DNA from: an uncultured Cytophaga sp.
Lineage (GTDB): Bacteria; Bacteroidota; Bacteroidia; Cytophagales; Cytophagaceae
Assembly (NCBI RefSeq): GCF_937863595.1
Contig: NZ_CALMGQ010000177.1
Location: 1-35,825 of the forward strand
Direction of reading: 5' to 3'
Length of the DNA: 35,825 bases
Part shown: piece by piece, positions 1-7,341 of the stretch
How the letters are laid out: each line of letters starts with the position of its first letter
Position numbering within the stretch: the first letter of the stretch is position 1
Position numbers and translations under genes: made by a program
The notes under the pieces: model-generated
The model's database searches: none
Seen by the model: the letters and a program-made list of their open reading frames with translations, nothing else
Told to the model about the DNA's origin: nothing

Positions 1-551
1 TAGGTCGCTACCAAGCAACCGAATACAATATGGAATGGGAGTCGTTTATGTCAAAAACAGGATTTACTCAAGAAGAATTTGTTTCTAGAATGATAAGCAG
101 AAGACCCGTAGTAAAAGAAAACTTCGAAAAAAATGGCTTGATGTTGGGTTTATGGGATACCTATCGGATTAAATATTCATGGCGACCAAAGTTTGAGTTT
201 CCTGAAGGAAGTATTTCTGAGCTGATTCGGTTAAGAATGTTTAATGGAGAATATGAAGTATTATGGGGAGACAGATTCGTTAAAAACTCATTTGAAAAAC
301 GTGCCATAACCAATAGATGCAACCTGTTATGGACAGATGAAACTGGAAAGGAATATGGTGCCGAAGTTACGTTTGATGAAGCAGAAATATTCGAAGCGTT
401 CAAACTTATTTATGCAAAAGACAAAGAGCAAGATGCGGAGTTGGTTATCAAATATAATGATACACGTACATCCTTAGAATTTTATTTACGCAGTAAATCC
501 GAAGAAATTGAACTAGAAAAAACCAAAGTGAGTATTTTTAAACGAACCTAG
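1..551 (+). CDS. DUF2931-like lipoprotein, copy 1 of tandem array (5' end missing)
   Basis: The open frame runs in from the contig edge (first full codon at base 3), so the lipoprotein signal and N-terminal half lie outside the window; an internal ATG at 30 is not the true start. The visible part aligns without gaps to the C-terminal half of the two complete copies downstream, including the shared blocks LMLGLWDTYRIKYSWRPKF and NDTRTSLEFYLRSKSEEIEL. Its C-terminus is closer to copy 3 (1588-2622) than to its neighbour copy 2, which suggests gene conversion or a duplication order other than simple stepwise. The stop TAG shares its last base with the GTG start of the next copy. No catalytic motif is visible and the function is unknown; the DUF2931 assignment is from memory of that family. 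Confidence 0.8.
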   Translation, partial: GRYQATEYNMEWESFMSKTGFTQEEFVSRMISRRPVVKENFEKNGLMLGLWDTYRIKYSWRPKFEFPEGSISELIRLRMFNGEYEVLWGDRFVKNSFEKRAITNRCNLLWTDETGKEYGAEVTFDEAEIFEAFKLIYAKDKEQDAELVIKYNDTRTSLEFYLRSKSEEIELEKTKVSIFKRT

Positions 552-1588
552 TGAAAAATATTCTTTTCTATTTTATGATTTCATCGCTGCTACAGTTTAT
601 TGTTTCAGCATGCTCGCCATCTAAAACAAGTATGCAGAAAGAAACTATGAGTACACAGTTAGAATACGCATCGGGCATCTGCGCACCAGAATTATATCCA
701 GTACGAGTGCATAAAGGAGATTTTTATACAGCGGACGATTGGCTTCCATTGACTAAAGGTGGTGTTGTAGAAGCTGGTTGGGGTGATAATGGAATGAATA
801 TGAGTAGAAGTGGTATTATCCCGACTGGTTTTAAGGTTACCTATTTTTCTTATATGGAAAATAAATTTTACAAAGGAGATTTTGCTTTACCTTCAGATGC
901 AATACGGGATTTATTTAAGGAGGGTATGATTGGTTATAGAAGTAAACGCTACTCTACCTATGATGCTATGATTGTGGGCATGGCACCAGGTGGGGTATTG
1001 GTTGTTTGGATGCAAGGAATAGATAAGCAGATTGAAATAGGTAGGTATCAAGCAACCGAAACGGATATGGAATGGGAACATTTTATACCTAAAACGGGAT
1101 TTACTAGAGATGAATATGTTACCAATTTGATTAATAGAAGGCCTGAAGTAGTTGCCAACTTCCAAAAAAATGGTTTGATGTTGGGCTTATGGGATACCTA
1201 TCGGATTAAATATTCATGGCGTCCAAAATTTGAGTTTCCAGAAGGAAGTAAGGTTGAAGGTTTTGAATTAAGAATGTATATTGGAGAATATAATTTTATT
1301 TGGGGGGATAGATTGACTAAAAATGATTATGAAAAACGCGCAATAACTACAAGTATGGATTTGTTGTGGGCCGATGAAACAGGTCAAGATTTTGGAGCTG
1401 ATATATACTTTGATGAAGCAGAAATCTTTGAAGCCTACAAACTTATTTATAGAGACGATAAAGAACAAGATGCAGAATTGGTTATCAAATACAATGATAC
1501 ACGCACTTCATTAGAATTTTATCTACGCAGTAAATCAGAAGAAATAGAACTTGAAAAAATGAAAGTGAAAATCTATAAACGTACTTAG
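551..1588 (+). CDS. DUF2931-like lipoprotein, copy 2
   Basis: A 345-residue protein starting at GTG, chosen because it overlaps the upstream TAG by one base and opens directly with a lipoprotein signal peptide (charged MKN, hydrophobic stretch, lipobox VSAC with Cys21). The mature part is rich in Trp, Tyr and Gly and carries blocks expected of DUF2931: a GIIPTGFKVTYFSYMENKFY stretch near residue 90 and GMAPGGVLVVWMQG near residue 143. It was probably made as a membrane-anchored periplasmic protein. Residues about 231-300 differ strongly from copies 1 and 3 although flanking blocks are nearly identical. It is translated in series with copies 1 and 3, probably from one mRNA by stop-start coupling. 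No function can be given. Confidence 0.85.
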   Translation: MKNILFYFMISSLLQFIVSACSPSKTSMQKETMSTQLEYASGICAPELYPVRVHKGDFYTADDWLPLTKGGVVEAGWGDNGMNMSRSGIIPTGFKVTYFSYMENKFYKGDFALPSDAIRDLFKEGMIGYRSKRYSTYDAMIVGMAPGGVLVVWMQGIDKQIEIGRYQATETDMEWEHFIPKTGFTRDEYVTNLINRRPEVVANFQKNGLMLGLWDTYRIKYSWRPKFEFPEGSKVEGFELRMYIGEYNFIWGDRLTKNDYEKRAITTSMDLLWADETGQDFGADIYFDEAEIFEAYKLIYRDDKEQDAELVIKYNDTRTSLEFYLRSKSEEIELEKMKVKIYKRT

Positions 1589-2622
1589 TGAAAAATATTC
1601 TTTTCTATCTTATGATTTCATCGCTGCTACAGTTTATTGTTTCTGCATGTTCGCCATCCAAAAGAAGTGTACATACAGATTTTCGGCCACCATTAGAATA
1701 CGCATCGGGCATCTGCGCTCCCAAATTATATCCAATACGAGTACATACAGGAGATTTTTATACAGCGGACGATTGGCTGCCATTACCCAATGGAGGATTT
1801 GTAGATGCTGGATGGGGCAGTAATGGAATGAATATGAGTAGAAGTAGTATTATACCTACCGGGTTTAAGGTTACCTATTTTGCCTATATGGAAAATAAAT
1901 TTTATACGGCAAATTTTGCTTTACCCTCCGATACCATACGAAGTTTATTTAAAGAAGGGATGATTGACTATTTGACAAAAAAATATGATACCTATAGAGC
2001 CATGATTGTAGGAATGGCTCCTGGGGGAGTTTTGGTGGTTTGGATGCAAGGGTTTGATAAGCAAGTAGAAATCGGTCGCTATTTAGCGACAGAAACAGAA
2101 ATGAATTGGGAGTCTTTTATACCAAGAACAGGATTGACAAGAGAAGAATATGTGTTTAATTTAATTGATAGAAGACCAGTAGTAAAAGAAAACTTCCAAA
2201 AAAATGGATTAATGTTAGGTTTATGGGATACCTATCGGATTAAATATTCATGGCGTCCGAAGTTTGAGTTTCCCGAAGGAAGTATTTCTGAGCTGATTCG
2301 GTTGAGAATGTTTAATGGGGAATATGAAGTTTTATGGGGAGATAGATTTGTTGAAAATTCATTTGAAAAACGTGCTATTACCGAAAGATGCAACCTGTTA
2401 TGGACAGATGAAACTGGAAAGGAATATGGCGCCGAAGTTACGTTCGACGAAGCCGAAATATTTGAAGCGTTCAAACTTATTTATGTAAAAGACAAAGAGC
2501 AAGACGCAGAATTGATTATTAAGTATAATGATACGCGTACATCATTGGAATTTTATCTGCGCAGCAAATCAGAAGAGATTGAACTTGAAAAAACGAAAGT
2601 CAGTATTTTTAAACGTACCTAG
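1588..2622 (+). CDS. DUF2931-like lipoprotein, copy 3
   Basis: A 344-residue paralogue of the preceding gene, with the same GTG start overlapping the upstream TAG by one base and the same lipobox VSAC (Cys21). After the signal peptide a short variable linker (SPSKRSVHTDFRPP) differs from copy 2; from LEYASGICAP onward the two align along their length. The gene-to-gene period is 1037 bp then 1034 bp. Its C-terminal 170 residues nearly match copy 1. The stop codon again supplies the G of a GTG, but the fourth reading frame is truncated. Predicted exported lipoprotein, function unknown; multi-copy arrays of this kind often diversify, though nothing here proves selection. Confidence 0.85.
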   Translation: MKNILFYLMISSLLQFIVSACSPSKRSVHTDFRPPLEYASGICAPKLYPIRVHTGDFYTADDWLPLPNGGFVDAGWGSNGMNMSRSSIIPTGFKVTYFAYMENKFYTANFALPSDTIRSLFKEGMIDYLTKKYDTYRAMIVGMAPGGVLVVWMQGFDKQVEIGRYLATETEMNWESFIPRTGLTREEYVFNLIDRRPVVKENFQKNGLMLGLWDTYRIKYSWRPKFEFPEGSISELIRLRMFNGEYEVLWGDRFVENSFEKRAITERCNLLWTDETGKEYGAEVTFDEAEIFEAFKLIYVKDKEQDAELIIKYNDTRTSLEFYLRSKSEEIELEKTKVSIFKRT

Positions 2623-2705
2623 TGAAAAAAATCCTTTACTATCTTATGATTTCATCGGTGTTACAGTTTGCACCTCTTAATCAATTATATAAAAACGTGC
2701 TCTAA
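2622..2705 (+). pseudogene. Truncated fourth copy of the lipoprotein gene (27 codons)
   Basis: It begins at the same overlapping GTG and codes for a signal-peptide start very like copies 2 and 3 (VKKILYYLMISSVLQF), then leaves homology at about 2669 and stops at TAA 2703-2705. The lipobox and the whole mature domain are missing. This is the scar of a deletion or recombination at the right end of the array. A 27-residue hydrophobic peptide could still be translated by coupling, but I see no reason to think it is functional. Confidence 0.75.
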
Positions 2706-3148
2706 ATAATTAACTGTATTATTATTATTTTTACTTCAAACAAGTACTCAGACCTATTTTAATTTATTTGAGTGCTTGTTTGAATATTAGTAAAAATCAA
2801 AACATTCTTTTTAAATTTGAGTTGAGACCCTACTATAATTTATTTTTTCATCCTTATATGTACATTCATATGCTTTCAAAATTTATATAAGTTCTTGTTA
2901 ACATAAGATAACAAATTCTTAAACATTATGGAATGTAATTTATTGACCATATATTGTATAAAAATGATGTGTTTTTGAAATTTTAAAAGATAAGCGCTTA
3001 TTAATTATTTAGTTATATTAAATGATTGCTTTTCTTTAAATGTGCGAACGAAGGTTGTTTCGTATGTTATAAACGATTAAATAGTTTTCTATTAATCTTT
3101 TATAACTAAAATTTCATACTAATTCATTTAATAAAAGCCAATTAAGAA
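2706..3148. other. Non-coding gap before the lipid operon
   Basis: About 440 bases of very AT-rich DNA with no credible gene. It holds the hairpin at 2737-2782, an isolated TAAATTTG (2812-2819) that fits the Bacteroidetes -7 element but is over 300 bases from the next gene, and a 10-bp palindrome TAAGCGCTTA at 2991-3000. The promoter for the lipid operon must lie here, but I could not place it with confidence. Confidence 0.6.
2737..2782 (+). terminator. Hairpin downstream of the lipoprotein array
   Basis: Arms CAAACAAGTACTCA (2737-2750) and TGAGTGCTTGTTTG (2769-2782) pair over 14 bp with one G-U, around an 18-base loop. It starts 32 bases after the stump's stop codon. There is no clean T-run after it, so it is a candidate terminator or 3'-end stabiliser rather than a classical one. 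Confidence 0.5.
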
Positions 3149-4135
3149 ATGAAAGAACAAATTTTGAATTATTTATCACGGATGGATCTCTTGCAAAAAA
3201 TAGACATCCTCCATGTGGTAGAAATCATTTTTGCTATATTAATTACTGCATCGCTAACATTTTTTATCTGGGGGAAATTAAAACCCGAAACGAATCTCAA
3301 AGAACTAAAATCACGCACCAATTCGTGGTGGGTGATGGTATTTCTATTTATTGCTGCAGTATTACTGGACAGGATGATTACATTTCCTGCGCTTGCATTA
3401 CTATCCTTTGTTGCATTTAGAGAGCTATACTCCATGATCGGTTTTCGGGATGTGGACAGAAGACCCATCTTTTGGGCATTCTTAGCAATTCCTGTCCAAT
3501 ATTATTTGGCCTACATCGGTTGGTATGAACTCTTCATCATCTTTATACCCGTTTGGATGTTCTTATTTATACCTGTTCGCATGGTGATTGCAGGTGAAAC
3601 GACTGGTATCATTAAATCCATGGCTTCCTTACAATGGTCCTTAATGATTACCGTGTATGGTCTTAGTCATTTGGCCTACTTTTTAGCCTTGCCCGAGGCA
3701 ACAAATCTAAGCGAAGGGAAAAGTTTTATAAACGGTGGACAAGGTCTATTGCTATTCGTGGTGTTTCTAACAGAAATCAACGATGTACTCCAATTTATGT
3801 GGGGTAAAATGTTAGGCAAGCATAAAATTACGCCTTCTGTAAGTCCGAATAAAACGTGGGAAGGCTTTATTGGCGGTGTTCTTAGTACAACAGTCATTAG
3901 TTATTTTATTGGCTTTTTAACTCCATTAACAGATATGCAAGTTGTTCTTGGGGGATTCATTATTGGCTGTACCGGCTTCTTTGGTGACATCGTAATGTCT
4001 GCTATAAAAAGAGATATTGGTGTTAAAGACACGGGTAGTACTATACCAGGCCATGGTGGAGTTCTAGACAGAATTGATTCGCTTACCTATACTGCTCCGA
4101 TATTTTTTCACTTTGTATACTACATCGTATTTTAA
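3149..4135 (+). CDS. ynbB: Phosphatidate cytidylyltransferase-family protein (CdsA/YnbB-like)
   Basis: A polytopic membrane protein of 328 residues. CdsA enzymes make CDP-diacylglycerol from phosphatidate and CTP. The C-terminal family signature is complete: SAIKRDIGVKD, then GHGGVLDRIDS, which carries the metal-binding Asp residues. The N-terminal part has several hydrophobic spans. Its neighbours (PlsC, a CDP-alcohol transferase, a hydrolase-methyltransferase and a PAP2-DSP protein) match the E. coli ynb genes, so this is more likely the YnbB-type paralogue than the housekeeping cdsA; E. coli YnbB has been linked to the glycolipid MPIase, from memory. The next gene starts on the base after the stop, which points to one operon. 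Confidence 0.85.
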   Translation: MKEQILNYLSRMDLLQKIDILHVVEIIFAILITASLTFFIWGKLKPETNLKELKSRTNSWWVMVFLFIAAVLLDRMITFPALALLSFVAFRELYSMIGFRDVDRRPIFWAFLAIPVQYYLAYIGWYELFIIFIPVWMFLFIPVRMVIAGETTGIIKSMASLQWSLMITVYGLSHLAYFLALPEATNLSEGKSFINGGQGLLLFVVFLTEINDVLQFMWGKMLGKHKITPSVSPNKTWEGFIGGVLSTTVISYFIGFLTPLTDMQVVLGGFIIGCTGFFGDIVMSAIKRDIGVKDTGSTIPGHGGVLDRIDSLTYTAPIFFHFVYYIVF

Positions 4136-4783
4136 ATGAAAAGAATCGTTTTAATTCTTAGTTATGGGTATCTAATTCGTTACTTCCTTCGAATCATCGT
4201 AGGGGTGAAGTGTTCGGATACGTCCTTTTTGAAAAAGGAAAAACAATTTATACTCATTGCAAATCACAACAGTCATTTAGATGCCATGTCTATTATGGCT
4301 TCCATGCCGAAGTCGATTGTACATAATGTGCGACCTGTTGCAGCCCAAGATTACTTTGGTAAAACAAAACGCCAAGAATGGTTCAGCAATTATTTTATCA
4401 ATACCTTATTGATTCAGCGCAAGCACGATAAAAGTTCGATACAAGATTCGCCCATGCATAAAATGGATGAAGCGCTTAAACAAGGTTTTTCATTGATTAT
4501 TTTCCCCGAAGGTTCGCGTGGAGAGCCAGGTGTCGCGCAGGAATTTAAAGCGGGTGTTGCGATGTTGTTGTTACAGAATCCTGAAATTCCATATATACCC
4601 ATTTACATGAAAAACATGGGGAAGGCTATGCCTAAAGGGGATAGTTTAATTGTGCCGCACGAAAGTACTATTGTATACGGTACACCAAATAAAATCACAC
4701 ATTTCACTGTCGACGAAATTCTGGCGTGTATGAAACAAGAAATGGAAGTCCTTCGCCAATCCTTAGAAAATACAAAATCATGA
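4136..4783 (+). CDS. 1-acyl-glycerol-3-phosphate acyltransferase family (PlsC-like)
   Basis: A 215-residue protein with both diagnostic acyltransferase blocks: NHNSHLD, containing the catalytic H44-x4-D49, and FPEGSRG at residues 123-129, which binds the glycerol phosphate. Such enzymes add an acyl chain to lysophosphatidate or to related lyso-lipids at the inner face of the membrane. The ATG follows the CdsA-like stop with no spacer, and the stop overlaps the next start (ATGA). In the operon it could supply the phosphatidate used by the cytidylyltransferase, or acylate the product lipid. E. coli ynbABCD itself has no plsC gene as far as I recall, so this is an addition to that set. Confidence 0.88.
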   Translation: MKRIVLILSYGYLIRYFLRIIVGVKCSDTSFLKKEKQFILIANHNSHLDAMSIMASMPKSIVHNVRPVAAQDYFGKTKRQEWFSNYFINTLLIQRKHDKSSIQDSPMHKMDEALKQGFSLIIFPEGSRGEPGVAQEFKAGVAMLLLQNPEIPYIPIYMKNMGKAMPKGDSLIVPHESTIVYGTPNKITHFTVDEILACMKQEMEVLRQSLENTKS

Positions 4784-5388
4784 TTTCAATTTATTCATTA
4801 AAGCCAAAGTTTCAAGCCTTGCTCAAACCCATCCTGGAATTTTTGCATCGCAAAGGAGTTACTGCCAATCAAATTACAATGACTTCTGTTTTTTGGTCCA
4901 TAGGCATTGCTATCTGCTTTTGGTATGCAGATCAATATTCCATTCTGTTTCTTGCCTTACCTATTGGTTTATTTGTACGCATGGCATTAAATGCCTTGGA
5001 TGGTATGATGGCACGCGTTTACAATCAACAATCTAAAAAAGGAGAAATATTAAATGAATTGGGAGATGTTATTTCAGACATCGCCTTGTTTTTTCCACTC
5101 TTGAAATTCGAATCACAAGCAATCTATGCCGTTGTTGTATTTATATGCTTAAGCATCATCAATGAATTTGGAGGCATACTCGCAAAGGTTGTATCTGGAG
5201 ACCGTCGCTACGATGGACCTATGGGCAAAAGCGATCGTGCATTTATGATTGGTTTGTATGGCTTATTGAGTTTTTTAGGCGTACATACATCGAGCTATTC
5301 GATTTATATTTTCGCGGCATTAATTCTATTATTAATACTCAGCACGTTTACTCGACTAAAAAAATCCTTGCTCATTATTAAAAAATAG
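4780..5388 (+). CDS. ynbA: CDP-alcohol phosphatidyltransferase, YnbA-like, variant metal motif
   Basis: A 202-residue membrane protein; the start at 4780 is chosen because its ATG overlaps the plsC stop as ATGA, whereas an in-frame ATG at 4726 would overlap plsC by 58 bases. The family motif is D-x2-DG-x2-AR-x8-G-x3-D-x3-D and transfers a phosphatidyl group from CDP-lipid to an alcohol. Here it reads N71-A-L-D74-G-M-M-A78-R79, G88, N92, D96: the first and third Asp are Asn. I recall the same NALDG and LNE.GD strings in E. coli YnbA, so this looks like a clade trait, not decay. Six hydrophobic spans are plausible. The alcohol substrate is unknown. Confidence 0.88.
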   Translation: MISIYSLKPKFQALLKPILEFLHRKGVTANQITMTSVFWSIGIAICFWYADQYSILFLALPIGLFVRMALNALDGMMARVYNQQSKKGEILNELGDVISDIALFFPLLKFESQAIYAVVVFICLSIINEFGGILAKVVSGDRRYDGPMGKSDRAFMIGLYGLLSFLGVHTSSYSIYIFAALILLLILSTFTRLKKSLLIIKK

Positions 5389-5488
5389 ACCACAATAACT
5401 AGGAAACCACCAAATCGCAGGGGATATGGTTTAGGATAACACATTGAAAAATCAGTATAGAAATAATTAACTTTTTATTAAATCAGAT

Positions 5489-7261
5489 ATGGAAAAAAAT
5501 AGAATAGCTTCGGAAAATACGTTTGTTAGTCACGATGGACAAGCAATTTTTTACCGCAATTGGAAAGAAACGACTCCAACAGCAGCAAAACGTGCAATTG
5601 TATTACTACACCGGGGACACGAACATTCAGGTCGAGTAGAGCATATTGTAAATGAATTGAATATGCCTGATACTCCGTTCTTCGCATGGGATGTACGTGG
5701 TTGTGGCCGTACAGAAGGTACGCGTGGTTATGCCAGTAGCTTTATGACTTGGGTTCAAGATTTAGATCAGTTCATTCAACACATACATCATACGCAGGGT
5801 ATACCCGTAGAAAACATTGTTGTAATTGCACAGAGTGTAGGAGCTGTCATTGCAGCAACGTGGGTACACGATTATGCACCAAAGATTAAAGCCTTAATCT
5901 TAGCTTCGCCTGCTTTTAGCGTGAAGTTGTATATTCCTTTTGCAGTAGAAGGGATTGCTTTATGGCAAAAAATGGCAGGTAAGTTTTTTGTAAAATCCTA
6001 TGTAAAAGGAAAACACTTAACGCACGATACAGAACGCGCTGCTTCCTATCATACAGACCCCTTGGTAGCATTGCCGATTGGCTCAAATGTCTTGTTGGAT
6101 TTATACACCACCTCTGATCGTGTGATTGCAGATGCTGGTGCGATTGTTACACCCGTACAAATGCTGATTTCGGGAGATGATTTTGTTGTTCGTAGAAAAC
6201 CACAAGAAGAGTTCTATACAAATTTGAGTTCCTCTATTAAAGAAAAACATATTCTAGAAGGATTCTTTCACGATACCTTGGGAGAAAAAGATCGTGCACA
6301 AGCATTTGATAAAATCAAAGCCTTTATTGCAAAGGTAGAATCCGCCAATGCACATACCAATTTATTGGATGCCGATAAGAAAGGATATACCTTCAATGAA
6401 TACCAAGAATTATTAAAACCCAAAGCATCTTCTTTTTCCAAACAAGTAAGTTTTGCCTTAACACGCGGCTCAATGAAATGGATGGGTAAAAATGCTTCCA
6501 AAGGATTGAAAATTGGTGTCGAAACGGGTTTTGATTCTGGTAGTTCCTTGGATTATGTATACCTCAATAAAGCACAAGGATTAGGCTTGTGGAAATACAT
6601 AGGCTTAGGAAAAGTAATTGATCGAGGGTATTTGGATAGCATCGGTTGGCAAGGGATTCGTGCCCGTAAACAAAACCTTGAAAAGCTTATTGGTAAATAC
6701 ATTGATGTGTTGAAGAAAGACGGACAATCTGTTCGTATCATGGATATTGCTTCTGGACATGGTCGCTATATTTTAGATGCCATACAGCCTAAACGCAATG
6801 ATGTAGAAGCAATTTTATTACGCGATTACAGCGATATCAATGTAAAGGCAGGTAGTCAAATGATCTTAGATCGTAATTTAAGTTCAAAGGCGCAGTTTAA
6901 AAATGCCAATGCATTTGATGAAGAAAGTATTGCTACAGAAGAAATCAAACCAACAATTGGTGTTGTTTCAGGAGTATATGAATTGTTTTCAGACAATAGT
7001 TTGTTGCAAGCATCTTTAAAAGGATTTAGTAGAGCAATACCACAAGGAGGCTATTTGATTTATACCAATCAACCTTGGCATCCACAAGTGGAGCTTATTG
7101 CGAGAACATTGAATAACCATTCAGGCGAAGATCGCTGGGTTATGCGTCGTCGTACACAAGCAGAGATGGATCAGTTGGTGGCACAAGCTGGTTTTGACAA
7201 GATTGAACAATTGCAAGACGAATGGGGCATTTTTACCGTTTCGGTTGCACGCAAAAAATAA
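5489..7261 (+). CDS. ynbC: Alpha/beta hydrolase fused to SAM methyltransferase (YnbC-like)
   Basis: A 590-residue two-domain soluble protein. Residues 1-285 form a lysophospholipase-type alpha/beta hydrolase (Hydrolase_4): oxyanion region LLHRGHEHSGR, nucleophile elbow AQSVG with Ser116, likely acid Asp230 or Asp231 in SGDD, and His261 in FFHD. Residues about 340-590 form a class I methyltransferase with SAM-binding motif DIASGHGRY (419-427) and an acidic loop at LRDYS (444-448), matching the Methyltransf_20 family that is typically joined to this hydrolase. The length and architecture match E. coli YnbC. It lies 100 bases after the CDP-alcohol transferase and ends at a strong terminator. A role in remodelling or methylating the lipid made by the operon is inference. 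Confidence 0.88.
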   Translation: MEKNRIASENTFVSHDGQAIFYRNWKETTPTAAKRAIVLLHRGHEHSGRVEHIVNELNMPDTPFFAWDVRGCGRTEGTRGYASSFMTWVQDLDQFIQHIHHTQGIPVENIVVIAQSVGAVIAATWVHDYAPKIKALILASPAFSVKLYIPFAVEGIALWQKMAGKFFVKSYVKGKHLTHDTERAASYHTDPLVALPIGSNVLLDLYTTSDRVIADAGAIVTPVQMLISGDDFVVRRKPQEEFYTNLSSSIKEKHILEGFFHDTLGEKDRAQAFDKIKAFIAKVESANAHTNLLDADKKGYTFNEYQELLKPKASSFSKQVSFALTRGSMKWMGKNASKGLKIGVETGFDSGSSLDYVYLNKAQGLGLWKYIGLGKVIDRGYLDSIGWQGIRARKQNLEKLIGKYIDVLKKDGQSVRIMDIASGHGRYILDAIQPKRNDVEAILLRDYSDINVKAGSQMILDRNLSSKAQFKNANAFDEESIATEEIKPTIGVVSGVYELFSDNSLLQASLKGFSRAIPQGGYLIYTNQPWHPQVELIARTLNNHSGEDRWVMRRRTQAEMDQLVAQAGFDKIEQLQDEWGIFTVSVARKK

Positions 7262-7287
7262 ATACAATCACATTTAAGAATGAAATG

Positions 7288-7322
7288 GCTACAAGTAACG
7301 CATATTACTTGTAGCTTTTTTT
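7288..7322 (+). terminator. Intrinsic terminator between ynbC- and ynbD-like genes
   Basis: Arms GCTACAAGTAA (7288-7298) and TTACTTGTAGC (7305-7315) form a perfect 11-bp stem with a 6-base loop, followed by seven T (7316-7322). The next start codon is only 20 bases away, so it either ends the first transcript or attenuates expression of the downstream phosphatase gene. Confidence 0.85.
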
Positions 7323-7341
7323 AATAATTTATAACCTACGC

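Larger units (their letters stand above)
1..2669 (+). repeat. Tandem gene-length repeat array, unit about 1035 bp
   Basis: Three gene-length direct repeats (first one cut by the contig edge) plus the first 48 bases of a fourth. Unit starts are at 551, 1588 and 2622, each marked by the string AGTGAAAAA and ending in TTTAAACG or TATAAACG before the stop. Homology to the unit stops at about 2669, after the codons for LQF. A contig that breaks inside such an array at base 1 suggests that more copies exist upstream and could not be assembled. Confidence 0.85.

Noticed and set aside
5389-5488. Weak inverted repeat AAACCA/TGGTTT (5404-5432) as a terminator between ynbA- and ynbC-like genes
   Set aside because: Only six base pairs with a long loop and no T-run.
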